Source of the DNA: DASUGC01 sp035606665
GTDB lineage: Bacteria > Acidobacteriota > Vicinamibacteria > Vicinamibacterales > SCN-69-37
Assembly (NCBI GenBank): GCA_035606665.1
Contig: DATNEY010000001.1
Location: forward strand, 57,724-121,723
Direction of reading: 5' to 3'
DNA: 64,000 nucleotides
Below are positions 1 through 12,700 of this stretch, piece by piece (within the stretch, counting starts at the first letter, position 1; the number at the start of each line of letters is the position of its first letter). The position numbers and the translations under genes were made by a program. The notes below the pieces were generated by a model. That model searched no databases. It was not told the origin of the DNA and saw nothing but the letters and a program-made list of their open reading frames with translations.

Positions 1-2
1 GT

Positions 3-275
3 GCGTGCTCCGGCCTCTATCGCGGGCTGCGCATGTGGGCGGCTGCCGTGACCGAGGCGGGCTCACTCGATCAAGTGCAGGTGATCGCGGCCCTCGATCA
101 CGCGCAGATCAGCGAAGGTCCCGGCGGGCCGGCTGCGATGGCGCCAGGGCAGCATCACGTCCGGATGAACATGTACATCGCCCAGGCGCGCGCCGGTCGC
201 TTCGAGATCGTCCAGAGGCTCGGCTCGATTGATCCTCAGGAGCGCCTCGTCACGCCTTCAGTTGTTGCTGTGTAA
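3..275 (+). CDS. ABC transporter solute-binding protein, C-terminal fragment
   Basis: The gene enters from the left edge and only about 90 C-terminal residues are visible. The reading frame is open from base 3 with no start needed. The peptide contains a helix resembling LRMWAAAVTEAGSLD, followed by GPGGPAAMAPGQHHVRMNMY. This arrangement is typical of the C-terminal lobe of type-1 periplasmic binding proteins of the amide/urea/branched-chain amino acid group (AmiC/UrtA-like), where the pattern 'x-GP-G-x-HH-x-R-M-Y-A' precedes the last strands. These proteins bind amides, urea or amino acids in the periplasm for an ABC importer. The substrate cannot be told from this fragment. A hairpin at 289-308 follows the stop codon and could end transcription. 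Confidence 0.6.
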   Translation, partial: ACSGLYRGLRMWAAAVTEAGSLDQVQVIAALDHAQISEGPGGPAAMAPGQHHVRMNMYIAQARAGRFEIVQRLGSIDPQERLVTPSVVAV

Positions 276-288
276 AGAAACCACGTAG

Positions 289-308
289 GCCGGCCCTTCA
301 GGGCCGGC
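289..308. repeat. GC-rich palindromic hairpin (family copy 1)
   Basis: A perfect 8-bp stem, gccggccc / gggccggc, encloses the loop ttca. It lies between the solute-binding protein fragment and the next gene, right before that gene's ribosome-binding site. It belongs to a family of similar hairpins seen at seven or more other places in this window and could act as a terminator or a dispersed palindromic repeat. Confidence 0.7.
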
Positions 309-323
309 GCAAAGGAGACCACC

Positions 324-596
324 ATGATGCTCGCCACGACACGAGTGCAGGATTTCGACCACTGGATGAAGATCTTCTCGACGACCAGCGCCGAGAAGCG
401 CAGGCAGCACGGTTCAAAGGGGGCGCTCGTGTTTCGCGATCCTGCCGAGACCGATCGCGTCTGGGTGCTGTTCGACTGGGACGAGCAGGGTTGGAAGAAC
501 TTCGCGTCCGACCCCGAGGTCGCGCCCATCCTGAAGGAGGCCGGTCACAAGCAGAAGCCCGAGATCGCGGCGTTCGCGGGACGACTCGATTCCTGA
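324..596 (+). CDS. Small antibiotic-biosynthesis-monooxygenase-like (dimeric alpha/beta barrel) protein
   Basis: A 90-residue soluble protein without a signal peptide. The start at ATG 324 is set by a strong ribosome-binding site (aaaggag, 311-317). The sequence has the look of the dimeric alpha/beta-barrel (ferredoxin-like ABM/DUF1330) fold: an N-terminal strand ending in VQDFDHWMKIF, a helix, a strand RVWVLFDWD, and a helix with 'W-x-x-F-x-S-D-x-E' (WKNFASDPEVA). Proteins of this kind include small monooxygenases and many of unknown role; the catalytic residues are not conserved enough across the superfamily to name a substrate. The gene stands alone between the hairpin at 289-308 and the giant autotransporter. 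Confidence 0.6.
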   Translation: MMLATTRVQDFDHWMKIFSTTSAEKRRQHGSKGALVFRDPAETDRVWVLFDWDEQGWKNFASDPEVAPILKEAGHKQKPEIAAFAGRLDS

Positions 597-784
597 GCGC
601 CGGGTCAGCGCGACGGCCGCTTCCGCTCCTTAATGTACAGGTCCAGGCTGAGACGCCTCCAGTCAAAGTGCGCCTGGGCAAATCACACTACGCTCGCGGG
701 GCAAGCCTGAGGACGGCGTAAATCGGGCGGCTGGCATTGTCACGCGGGCGTAACCCTCGGTCGAGGGGCAGCCTGCCCGCACCA

Positions 785-3700
785 ATGAACAGGCGTGATA
801 CAGTCCCCGACCACTTCGACTACTTCATGGCGGCGACCCTCAGGATCCCTCGGCGGCCAGACCAGAGGCGCGTTTGGCGGTGGCGTCTTCTCGCCACGCT
901 AGTCTCGCTTGCGATCACGGGTGCGTCGGCTGCGCTGTTCGCCGCGGGTGCGGCGCCAAATCCCGACAAGACCTCGACGGTCGGCCAATCGGTCAACAAC
1001 CCGGTGACGAGTACGACGACTACCGTGACCGCCTTGATCGTCGATCCAGTCGGCACGCCGACGGCGGGTTCGACGGCGTTTGTCCAGACGGCCGATGGAT
1101 ACATCTTCATGGTGAAGGCGGTGGGTGAAACCATCTACAACGGCGACAGCCCGCCGGTCGCGTTCACGATCCTGAGCAAGGACACCACGGCGCAGACCGT
1201 TCAGATCCTGGCGTCGGGACAGCAGATGTCTTCTGCGCTGCCGTACCAAACGCTGCTCACGAACGCGACGATTCAGGATTTGTTGTTTCCACCCTCGGGC
1301 ACGCCTGGTTCGACAAATCCGCCAACGGTGGTGAACGGGGCGAGCGGCGTTACGCTCGTCTACTACGGCCAGGACGGATCGGGCGGCCGCGCTGGCGCGC
1401 TGGTCGTGCCACCGACGAGCGGCGGCGACGGAGCGGCAGGGCCCCCTGTCACCTACACCACCACCTTCAACATCAGCACGACCAATCAGATCGGCATCGA
1501 GGCCGGCAGCATCGGCGGCACCGGCGGGAAAGGCGGCAACTCCTACGTCGGCGTCTTCAGCGGTGAAAAGGGTGGAAGCGGCGGCCCGGGTGGGCCGGTC
1601 ACCATCATCAACGCAAGTCCGTTCCAGGTCGCGACGACCGGCGACAATATGCACGGCATCTTTGCGTACAGCAAAGGCGGACTGGCCGGCAATGGCGGGT
1701 CCGGCTTCGCCGCGCCCGGCGGCGGGCCCGGTGGCCATTCGAGTGACGGCGGCACGGTCACGGTGACCAACGACGGCACGATCATCACTTCCGGCACGGC
1801 CGCGTTTGGAATCTACGGTCTGAGTCAGAGCAACAACGGCGGGAACGGTGGCAGCCAGTGGGGCCTCGTCGGCGGCGGCGGCAGCGCGGGCTCGGGCGGC
1901 AACGGCGGCACGGTCACGATCACCAACAACGCGAGCGGCGTGATCGACACGTCCGGCTCCTATGGCCATGGCATCCTCGCGCAAAGCATCGGCGGATCCG
2001 GCGGCTCGGACGGATCGTCGGGCAATCTTCTGCTTTCGCTCAGCGGCAGTCCGGACAACGGCGGCAACGGCGGCAAGGTCTTCGTCTTCAACTACGGTTC
2101 GATTACGACCCGCAACGATGACGCGCGCGGCATCTACGCACAGAGCATCGGCGGCGGCGGTGGATCTGGCGGCAGCAGCGGGGGCTTGATCGCGCTCGGC
2201 GGTTCCGGGTCGACCGGCGGCAGCGCTGACTCCGTCACCGTCAACAACTACGACACGGGGACGATCCACACGAAGGGTTTGCGGTCCGACGCCATCTTCG
2301 CGCAATCGGTCGGCGGCAGCGGCGGTAGCGGCTCGAACGCCGGCGGTTTGGTCGCGGTGGGCGGCAGCGGCGCCGGCGCCGGTACTGGCGGCACTGTCAG
2401 CGTGGCCAACTACGGCACCATCATTACTGAAAAGGATCTCGCGCGCGGCATCGTCGCGCAGAGCATCGGCGGCGGTGGTGGAGACGGCGGGAATTCGGGC
2501 GGCATGGTGTCGGTCGGCGGCAGCGGCGCGGGTGGCGGCTCGAGCAGCCTTGTCTCGGTGACCAACGGCGGCAGCATCACGACGTTGGGCGCCGACGCCA
2601 AAGGAATTCTCGTCCAGTCGATCGGCGGCGGTGGCGGCAACGGCGGCAGCGCGGGTTCGATTGGTGTGTTCGCCGGCGTCGCCGTCGGTGGCACGGGCGC
2701 CGGCGGCGGTGCGGGCGGCGACGTCAACGTCACACTCCGGGGTCAGAGCAACGGTGCAGCGTCGCTCATCGATACGGGCGGCGCGCGATCGACCGCGCTC
2801 TTCGCTCAGTCGATTGGCGGTGGAGGCGGCTCGGGTGGCGGAGCGGTCCAGGTGACCGGAGGCTTCGGCGGCGCGGCGTCGTTCGCCGTCGGCGGCAACG
2901 GCGGTGGCGGTGGCAACGGCGGTGTCGTGACACTGACGAGCGGTGGCGGCACGAGCAACATTCAAACTGGCGGGGCGGATGCCACCGGTGTGTTCCTACA
3001 GAGTGTCGGTGGCGGAGGTGGAAACGGCGGTTACGCCGTGTCGCTCGCGGTTTCCGGCGGCGTCGCGTCGGGCTCAATCAGCGCATCCGTCGGCGGCGCC
3101 GGCGGAGTCGCCGGCCAGGGCGGCACGGTCGATGCGGGATCATTCGACAGCTCAGGCAATCTCCTCGCCGCGGGATTCAACGGCAACATCCTGACGACCG
3201 GCGATCGGTCGACCGGCTTCTTTGCGCAGAGCGTGGGTGGCGGCGGTGGCAATGGCGGGCTGGCGGTGTCGAGTGCCGTGAGCGGTTCGGCGCTCCTCGG
3301 TGGATCCGTTTCGGTCGGCGTTGGCGGCAAGGGCGGAGCTGGCGGCGCGGGCGGCACCGTCAACGTCGGCGTCTCCGGCAACATCACGACAACGGGCACA
3401 AACGCGACCGCGCTCCTGGCCCAAAGCGTTGGCGGTGGCGGCGGTAACGGTGGTGGATCCATTGCGGTCCCGATCTCTGTATCCGCGGGCGGCGCGGCCA
3501 CGATCGGTGTGTCGATCGGAGGCGCCGCCGGTGGCGGTAGCACAGGCGGCACGGTCACGCTCGCCACGCGCAACGGCACGGTCAGCACCGGCAACGAGAA
3601 CTCGACGGCCATCGTCGCGCAATCGATTGGCGGCAGCGGCGGCAACGGCGGCTACTCGGTGTCCGCCGGAGGATCGGGCGCCGGTGTGGGCGCCGCGTCC

Positions 3701-6700
3701 GTGAATGTCGGTCTCGGTGGCAACGGCGGCAGCGGCGGCAACGGCGGAACGGTCAGGGCGAATCTTCAATCAAGCGTTACGACGACCGGTCAGAACTCCG
3801 GCGGCATTCTCGTGCAGTCGGTAGGCGGCGGCGGCGGGAACGGCGGCTTCAACGTGTCGGCCGCGGTATCGGGCGCCGGTGTCGGCAGCGGCGCCGTCAC
3901 GGTAGGTCTTGGCGGCAACGGTGGAGTCGCCGGTGACGGCGGTACGGTGACAGTCGCTTCCACCGGTTCGATCTCGACGACGGGCGATCGTTCGTCGGCG
4001 TTTGTTGCGCAATCGATTGGCGGCGGCGGCGGCAATGGCGGCTACAACATCGCGGCCGCGGGAGCCGCCGCGGGTGTTGGCAGTGGCGCCGTCGGTGTCG
4101 GCCTCGGAGGCCAAGGCAATTCGGGCGGCGCTGGCGGTAACGTCACGGCCACGACCACGACCGGCGCGATCTCGACGGCTCGCGACGGCTCGACCGGCGT
4201 CCTTGCGCAGAGCGTCGGCGGGGGCGGCGGCAACGGTGGCTTCAACGTGACCGGCACCGGCGCCGGGGCGGGCGTGGGGAGCGGCGCGGTTTCTGTCGGA
4301 CTCGGCGGCGCGGGCGGCGCGGGCGGCGACGCGGGCATCGTCACGCTCAGCGTGACCAACAACGTGAGCACCGCTGGCGAGCGATCGGCGGCCGTCGTGG
4401 CGCAGTCGATTGGCGGCGGCGGCGGCAACGGCGCCTTCAACGTCTCTGGCGCGATCGCCGGCGCGGGTGTCGGCAGCGGATCCGTTTCAGTCGGCCTCGG
4501 TGGCAACGGCGCGACTGGGGGCGATGCGGGCGTCGTTAGCGCGAGCGTCACCGGCAACATCAGTACCGCGAAAGAGAATTCCGTCGGCATCCTGGCGCAG
4601 GCGGTTGGCGGCGGCGGCGGTAACGGCGCCTTCAACGTGTCGGGCGCGCTCTCCGGCGCGGGCGTCGGCAGCGGCGGTGTGTCCGTGGGACTCGGCGGCA
4701 AGGGCGGAACAGCCGGCGACGGCGGTGCCAGCTCTCTGTCCGGGTCCGCTTACGCCGTGACGCTGAACACCTCAGGAACGGTTTCCACCGGCGGCAACAG
4801 TTCTAGCGCCATCGTCGCGCAGTCGATCGGCGGCGGTGGCGGCAACGGCGGGTTCAATGTGTCCGCGAGTCTTTCCGGCGCGGGCGTCGGCAGTGGCGCC
4901 GTATCGGTGGGGCTCGGCGGCGGCGGTGCCAGCGGCGGCGACGGTAAGAACGTGTTCTCGTCGGTGGCCTCGAGCGTCCAGACGCTCGGAACTGACTCGG
5001 CTGGCGTCCTGACGCAGTCGATCGGTGGCGGCGGTGGCAACGGCGGATTCAACGTTGCCGGGAGCTTGTCCGGCGCCGGGATCGGCAGTGGCGGTATTGC
5101 GGTTGGCCTGGGTGGCAGTGGTGGTGCGGGCGGCGTCGGCGGCACCGTCAATGCGACGGCCACCGGCAGCATCACAACCTTCTCGGATCGATCGTCAGCG
5201 TTCGTCGCGCAGTCGATCGGTGGTGGCGGCGGCAACGGCGGTTTCAATGTTTCGGGGAGCTTGTCGGGCGCGGGCACCGGAAGTGGCGCCATCGCGATCG
5301 GACTCGGCGGGACCGGCGGAACCGGCAACGACGGTGGCGCGGTGACCGCGACGACTAGCGGCGCGATCGCGACGTTCGGCCGATCATCGACGGGCGTTCT
5401 GGCGCAGTCGGTCGGCGGCGGCGGCGGCAATGGCGGCTTCAACGTCACTGCCGGCGCATCGGGCGCCGGCGTCGGGAGTGGTTCTGTCGGCGTCGGGCTT
5501 GGCGGCGCTGGTGGGAGCGGGGGCACCGGCGGCGCCGTGACGCTGACCGTCAACAACACGGTCTTCACGCTAAACGACCATTCCTTCGGCGTCATCGCGC
5601 AGTCGCTCGGCGGCAGCGGCGGCGTCGGAGGCTTCAACGTGACCGCGCTCGCTTCTGGGGCAGGCACGGGAAGCGGTACGGTGAGCGTCGGCCTCGGAGG
5701 CACGGGCGGCGCGGGATCGAACGCTGGTGCCGTCGTGCTGAAGACGTTCGCCGATATTCAGACGCTCGGTTCCAAGTCCGGCGGCATCCTGGCGCAATCG
5801 GTGGGCGGCGGCGGGGGCAGCGGCGGCTTCGACGTTTCGGTGGCCGGTTCCGGCGCCGGCACGGGCAGCGGCGCGGTCGGCGTCGGGCTCGGTGGCAACG
5901 GCGCGGGTGGTGGCAACGGCTCCAGCGTCGATCTCACTGTTCGCAACAACGTGCAGACCGCCCAATCGAATTCATCGGCCATCGTCGCGCAGTCCGTGGG
6001 TGGCGGCGGCGGCAACGGTGGCTTCAACGTCACGGTCGCGGGGTCCGCCGCGGGCACGGGCAGCGGCGCGGCGAGCGTCGGCCTCGGCGGCAGCGCGGGC
6101 ACAGGCGGCACGGCGAGTTGGGTCACCTCTTCCGTCATCGGCGACGTGCTGACGACGGGCGGCAATTCGATTGGTCTTCTCGCGCAGAGCGTCGGCGGCG
6201 GTGGCGGTAACGGCGGCTTCAACGTGAGCGCGGCGATCTCGGGCGCGGGCACCGGCAGCGGCGCCGCGTCGGTCGGCATCGGCGGATCGGGCGGCGGCGG
6301 TGGCAGCGCGGACTTCGTCACGTCGTCCTACACCGGCACGCTCGTGACGACGGGAACGAACGCGTCGGGCGTCATCGCGCAGTCGCTCGGCGGCGGCGGT
6401 GGCAACGGCGGTCTGAATGTCACGGCGGCCGTGTCGGTCGCGAAGACCGGAGCTGGCGCAGTCGGCGTCGGGATTGGCGGATCGGGCGGCGGCGGTGGCG
6501 CCGCCGGCGTGGTCACGAGCACCGTCAGCGGCTACGTCCAGACCACGGGCGACAACGCGACGGGCATCCTCGCGCAATCGGCCGGCGGCGGCGGCGGCAG
6601 CGGCGGCATCAACGTGACCGGCGTCATCACGGCTTCGGCCAACGGCAGCGGCGGCGCCTCGATCGGCGTCGGTGGATTCGGCGGCAGCGGCGGCAACGGC

Positions 6701-9700
6701 AACGTGGTCTTCAGCACCGTCACTGGCGGCGTCGTCACGACCGGCGCGCATTCGGATGCGATCGTGGCGCAGTCGCTCGGCGGGGGCGGCGGCAACGGCG
6801 CGATCAACGTCACCGGCGCCGTGAACATCAGCAAGCAACAGGGTGGCACGCTCGGCGTGGGCGTCGGCGGTTTTGGTGGCAGCGGCGGCAGGGGCGAGAA
6901 CGTCACGATGACCGTCACCACGACGACCGCTCATCCGGTCATTCAAACAACGGACGATTTCTCGTCCGCGATCGTGGCGCAGTCGCTCGGTGGCGGTGGT
7001 GGCAATGGTGGCCTCAACGTCACGGGCGCCGTCAATCTCACGGGGCAAAGTGGCGCGGCGATTGGCGTTGGCGTGGGTGGCTTCGGCGGATCGGGCGGAC
7101 GCTCCGGTGATGTGACGAGCACGATCACAGGCACCGTCATGACCGGCGGCGCCGATTCGACCGCCATCATCGTTCAGAGCATCGGCGGGGGCGGCGGCAA
7201 TGGCGGCCTCAACGTCACCGGCGGTCTCAGCGCGTCAACCTCCGGCAGCACCGGCCAGGCGTCGGTTGGTGTCGGCGGCTTCGGCGGATCCGGCGGCGCC
7301 TCGGGCAAGGCGACGCTCGTGCGCACCGGAAACACGACGACGTCCGGCGCGAACTCGGGAGCGATCCTCGTTCAAAGCCTGGCCGGTGGCGGCGGCAATG
7401 GCGGCCTCAACGTGTCCGGCGGACTTGCCCTGTCGTCGAGTAATAACGCCTCGATCAACATCGGTGTCGGCGGATTCGGCGGCGGCGGAGCAAATGCGGA
7501 CGCGGTGAGCGCGACCGTCATCGGCAACGTGTCGGCGATTGGGTTGGGCGCGGGCTCGGCCGATCCCCTCTTCACCGGCGCGGTCGTGGCTCAGAGCGTC
7601 GGCGGTGGCGGCGGAACCGGCGGACTGAATGTGAGCGGCGGTATCAGTCTGACTAAATCCGGGTCGACCGGCAGTGCCGCCGCGATCGGGATTGGCGGGT
7701 TCGGCGGCAGCGGTGGCAATGCCGGGACTGTCGCGCTGGACATTCACGCTCCGGGTACGTCGCCGGTTTCCGTGACGACGGCGGGCGACAACCGCGCGGC
7801 GGTGGTGGCGCAGTCGCTCGGCGGTGGCGGCGGTATCGGCGGGATCAATGTGTCAGGCGGCATCTCGACGGGCAACACGCTGGCCTTCGGGATGGGCGGG
7901 TTTGGCGGTAGCGGCGGCACGGCTGCAACCGTGACGGCCAGCGTCACGGCCAACATTCAGGCAAACGGCGACGGCAGCCGCGGCATCCTGGCGCAGTCGC
8001 TGGGCGGCGGCGGTGGCGCGGGCGGCATCAACGTTGCGGGCACGATCAACATCAGCAGCCAGAACGACACATCAGTGACGTTCGGCCTGGGCGGCTTCGG
8101 CGGCGCAGGCAACATCAGCGGGGCCGTCAACGTCGCGCAGACCGGTACGGTGAACGTACAGGGCAACAATGCGTTCGGCGTCCTCGCGCAGTCGATCGCT
8201 GGCGGCGGCGGTGACGGCGGGCTGAACGTCTCGGCCAACATCGCGAACGCGAGTGCCGGCAAGTCCACCAACCGCATCATCGCGGGCGTGGGCGGCACCG
8301 CCGGCGCCGGGGCCGATGCGGCAGCCGTGACGCTCACGAGCGTCGGCGCGATCTCCGTGATTGGGCAGACGAGCACGTCAACGCCCGACGCTCCCGACAC
8401 CGGGACGACGGCGTTTACCGCGGGCGGCATTCTCGCGCAATCGATCGGTGGCGGCGGCGGCACGGGCGGCATGAACATCACGGCGTCGGTCGCGCGAAAC
8501 GCCGGCAACACGTTGCAGTTCGGCATGGGTGGCAATGGCGGCGCCGGTGGGAACGCCGGCGCCGTCACGGTCACGCGCGGGTACGTGACGTCGGGCAGCA
8601 CGCAAATTGCGACGCCAACGCTCCTGTCTACCGTCGGCGACTTCAACAGTGGTCTGGTCGCGCAGAGCGTCGGTGGCGGCGGCGGCACGGCGGGTATGAA
8701 CTTCAACTTCGCGTACAACAAAGAATCGGGCACGAACCCGGACGAGCGCGACTACAAGGCCGCGCTCGTCACGGTCGGCGGATCGGGTGCCAACGCCGGA
8801 AATGCGGCTGCGGTGACGGTCAGAGCCAACGGTCAGATTACGACCGCCGGCGCGTACGCCCATGGCCTGGTGGCCCAGGCGATTGGCGGCGGCGGTGGTT
8901 CGTCCAACGTCAATCTTGCCGCTGGCGCGCTCGGAGACAAGACCAAGAGCATGAATATCGGCGTCGGTGGCGCGAACGGCGCGGCCGGAAACGGCGCCAC
9001 CGTCACGGTCGATCACATCGGCTCGATCACCACGCTCGGTTACGGGTCGGTTGGTCTCAAGGCGCAGAGCATCGGTGGCGGTGGCGGGTCGGCCAACGGC
9101 CTCAATCAATACGTTGATCCGATTCTCGACTTCGCCAGCGGCCAACTCGACAGCGCGACACTCGGCATCGACATCGGCCGGGTCGGCGGCACCGGTGGTA
9201 CCGGCGGGACGGTGACGGTCAGTTCCAATGGTCTGATTCAGACGTCCGGCGATCAGTCGATGGGCATCTTCGCTCAAAGCGTCGGCGGTGGTGGCGGCGA
9301 CAGCGGCACCACATCGATCGGCGGTGATTTTTCCGCGAAGTCCTCAACCTACGGCGGGAGCGTCGCCGTCGGGCTCGACGGCGGCGTGGGCGCGACCGGT
9401 GGCAGCGTCACCGTGACCGCTCAAGGCGGGATCGTCACATCGGGTGAGAGATCGCACGCGATCCTGGCACAGAGCATTGGTGGTGGCGGTGGCATGGGCG
9501 GCACCGTCGGCGACATGCTCGCGCTGAGCAGCGTGGACAACGACGTGCAGAGCACGACATCGGCCAGCGTGAACATCGGAGGCAAGGGTGGCAGCGGGTC
9601 GATATCGTCGCAAGTGACTGTCACGAATTCGGCGGTCCTGCAGACGACTGGCGATCGATCGAGCGGCATCTGGGCCCAGTCGATTGGCGGCAGCGGCGGC

Positions 9701-12700
9701 AACGGCGGCGATTACCTGCAGGCGACCATTCAGAGCGTCGCGGCTGGAAAGACGTCCCGCTCGTTCTCAGTGAATGTTGGTGGCACGGGCGGCACAGGCG
9801 CGACGGGTGGAGGCGTGACGGTCAGCAATAGCGCCCTGATCCAGACGAAGGGACTCCAGTCGTTCGGCATTCGTGCGGACAGCGTGGGCGGCGGTGGCGG
9901 CGACGGCGGCGCGATCTCCCAGGCCACGCTCACGCTCCGCACGGGTAGTACGCAGTCGGTCAACGTCAACGTCGGCGGAAGTGGCGGCACGGGTGGCGCG
10001 GGCGGCGTCGTGAACGTCTCGAATACTGGAGCGATTCTCACGACCGGCTACGGCGCGGAGGGCATTCGCGCCACGAGCATCGGTGGCGGCGGCGGAAACG
10101 GCGGGGTCATGATTACCGCCCTCGTGCGGTTGACCGGCGGGGGCTCGCAGACCCAGAACCTCACGTTCAACTACGGCGGGAGCGGCGGCACGGGCGGCAC
10201 GGGCGGCGCCGTCACCGTGACCAACACGAGGACCGGCGCGCCCAATTCCGGCATCATCCAGACCGCTGGAGACTTCGCGCACGGGATCTTCGCGCAGAGT
10301 CTCGGTGGCGGCGGTGGCAACGGGTCGTCGATCATCTCCATGACCGGGATCGCGGGCGGCCAGGCGGCGATTTCCATCGGCTTGAACTTCGGCGGAAGCG
10401 GCGGCAGCGGGAACACGGGCGGCGCCGTCGCCGTGACCAACAGCGGATCGATCACGACGACGGGTGACCAGGCCTACGGGATTCTGGCGCAGTCGATCGG
10501 CGGCGGCGGTGGTAACGGCGGCCTGGTCCTCGCCGCAGCCGCGGCGTTCGCCGCGAAAGCGGCGGCGCCGGTCCTCTCGATCGGCGGCTTCGGTGGCACC
10601 GGCGGGAATGGCGGGGCCGTGACGGTCACCAACACCGGCTCGATCTTCACCACGGGCACCGAAAGTCACGGCATCGTCGCACAGTCCATCGGAGGTGGCG
10701 GCGGCAACGCGGGCGTGGCGATTACAGCGACCACCGACGCGTCGTCGTTCGCCATCTCGAACGTGGTGGCGCTCGTCGCCGGTGCGCTTGGCGGCGGGAC
10801 GGGTGGCGCGGGCGGCACGGTCACCGTCATCCAGAATGGCGACGTCACCGTCACCGGCGCCGGCGCGAGGGCGATTGTCGCTGAAAGCATCAACGGCGGT
10901 GGCGGCCATCTGTCGTTCGACCTGAGTGGCGTCAGCGGGATGCCCGGGTCCTCGCTGATGAGCCTGTTTGGCGACACGTTCGGCATCTCGAACAGCCCGA
11001 CCGTGAGCGATCCGGTGATCGACACGCGTCTCGGAGGCGACGGGTCGAGCAACATGAACGCGGGCAAGGTCACGGTCACGTCAACCGGCAGTCTTGCCGC
11101 AACCGGCCGCAACGGAGTTGCGAGCGCCGATCAATCGATTGGCGGTGGCGGCGGGACCCTGTATGTGACGACCGATCAGGCGGCCTCGCTTACGGCGATT
11201 GCCTATCGGGTCGCGCTCGGCGGGTCGAGCCTGTCGAACAGTTCTGGCGCCGGCATCGACAATGCACACAACGGCCAGATTCTGACGACCGGATTCAACG
11301 CGCTCGGGATCCTGTCGCAGAGCATCGGCGGCGGCGGCGGACACGCGATCTTCGACGTCAACGCCCAGGCTGGCGCGAACGTCGGGTCCTTCACGCTCTC
11401 GTTTGGCGGATCGGGCGGGTCGAACGTGAACGGCGGCGACATCAATCGTCAGCAAGCAGGCGCCATCTTCACCACACAGGATTTGTCGACCGGCGCGATT
11501 CTCCAAAGCGTCGGCGGTGGTGGCGGCGTTGGCGCGCTCATCACGCACGGTCTGGGCGTGACCGCCGGCGTTTCGACGGCGACGGCGAGCTTGGATCCCA
11601 AAGCTGGCTTTGGTGTGCCGCTCGCCTCCTCGAGTGCCAACGCGTCGTCTGGGGGCGCGGCGCCCTCGGTGACGTCGAACCTGACGCTTGGCGCTTCGGG
11701 CGGCTCGGGTCAGAACGGTGGCAACATCGCGGCATTGTTCTCAGGCGGCGTGAGCACGATCGGCAATCACGCGCTCGGGCTCGTCGCGCAGTCGGTCGGA
11801 GCGGGCGGTGGCGAAGTGCAAGTCGGCGGCGGCGGCGCGGTGAATGTCGCACTGGGCGGGACGAACGCCGCGGCGGGCAATGGCGGAAACATCGCGCTCA
11901 CCAACGTGGGCGACGTGCAGACGCAGGGCGCCGGAGCGCACGGGATTTTTCTGCAGTCGATTGGGGGCGGCGGCGGCGCGGTGTTCACTGATTCGGCGCC
12001 GGCATTTGTGTCGTTCGCGCTCAATGCCGGCAACAGCGGCAACGGCGGGACGATCCAGCTCAACCAGACCGGCAACGTGATCGTCCACGGTGACGGGGCG
12101 ATCGGGATCCTGGCGCAGAGCCTCGGTGGCGGCGGCGGTGTTGTCGATCGTGTGTTCGCCGACCGGGCTGGCGGCGCCGGGTCGTCGGGTGGGATCACGA
12201 TCACGCTGAACGGCAGTGTCGTTGCCGACGGGGCCAACGCCATCGGCATCTTCGCGCAGTCGCGCGGCACCTCAGGTCAGGGCAACCTGACGATAGACCT
12301 GCCATCTGGCAAGATGATCTATACGGGAGCGAACGGTGTCGGCGTCCAGTTCTCGGGCGGGGCGGCCAATCAGTTCACTAACGCCGGTATTGTGACCGGG
12401 TCGGCCGGAGTCGATGGATGGGCGCTCGTCGGCGCCGAAGGTAACGAGCTCATCGAGAACACCGGCCGCATCGCAGGACAGGTCGATCTCGGCACCGGTG
12501 TCAACACGTTTATCAACCGGACGGGTGCGGTGCTCATGTCCGGCGTATCGTTCTTCCTCGGCGCCCCGGGTAATCAGCTCCTCAATTCCGGGCTTGTCTC
12601 GCCGGGCGCGGTCAACCGCGCGCTCACGACGAGCATGACCGGCAGTTTCGTGCAGACGTCGGGCGGCACGTATCTGGTCGATCTCGATCTGGTTGGCGTG

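Noticed and set aside
899..2965. Long antisense reading frames across the autotransporter (for example 899-2965, 5972-7048, 9767-10909)
   Set aside because: They are Arg/Ala/Asp-rich or Pro-rich by-products of the GC-rich repeats on the other strand and have no domain character.
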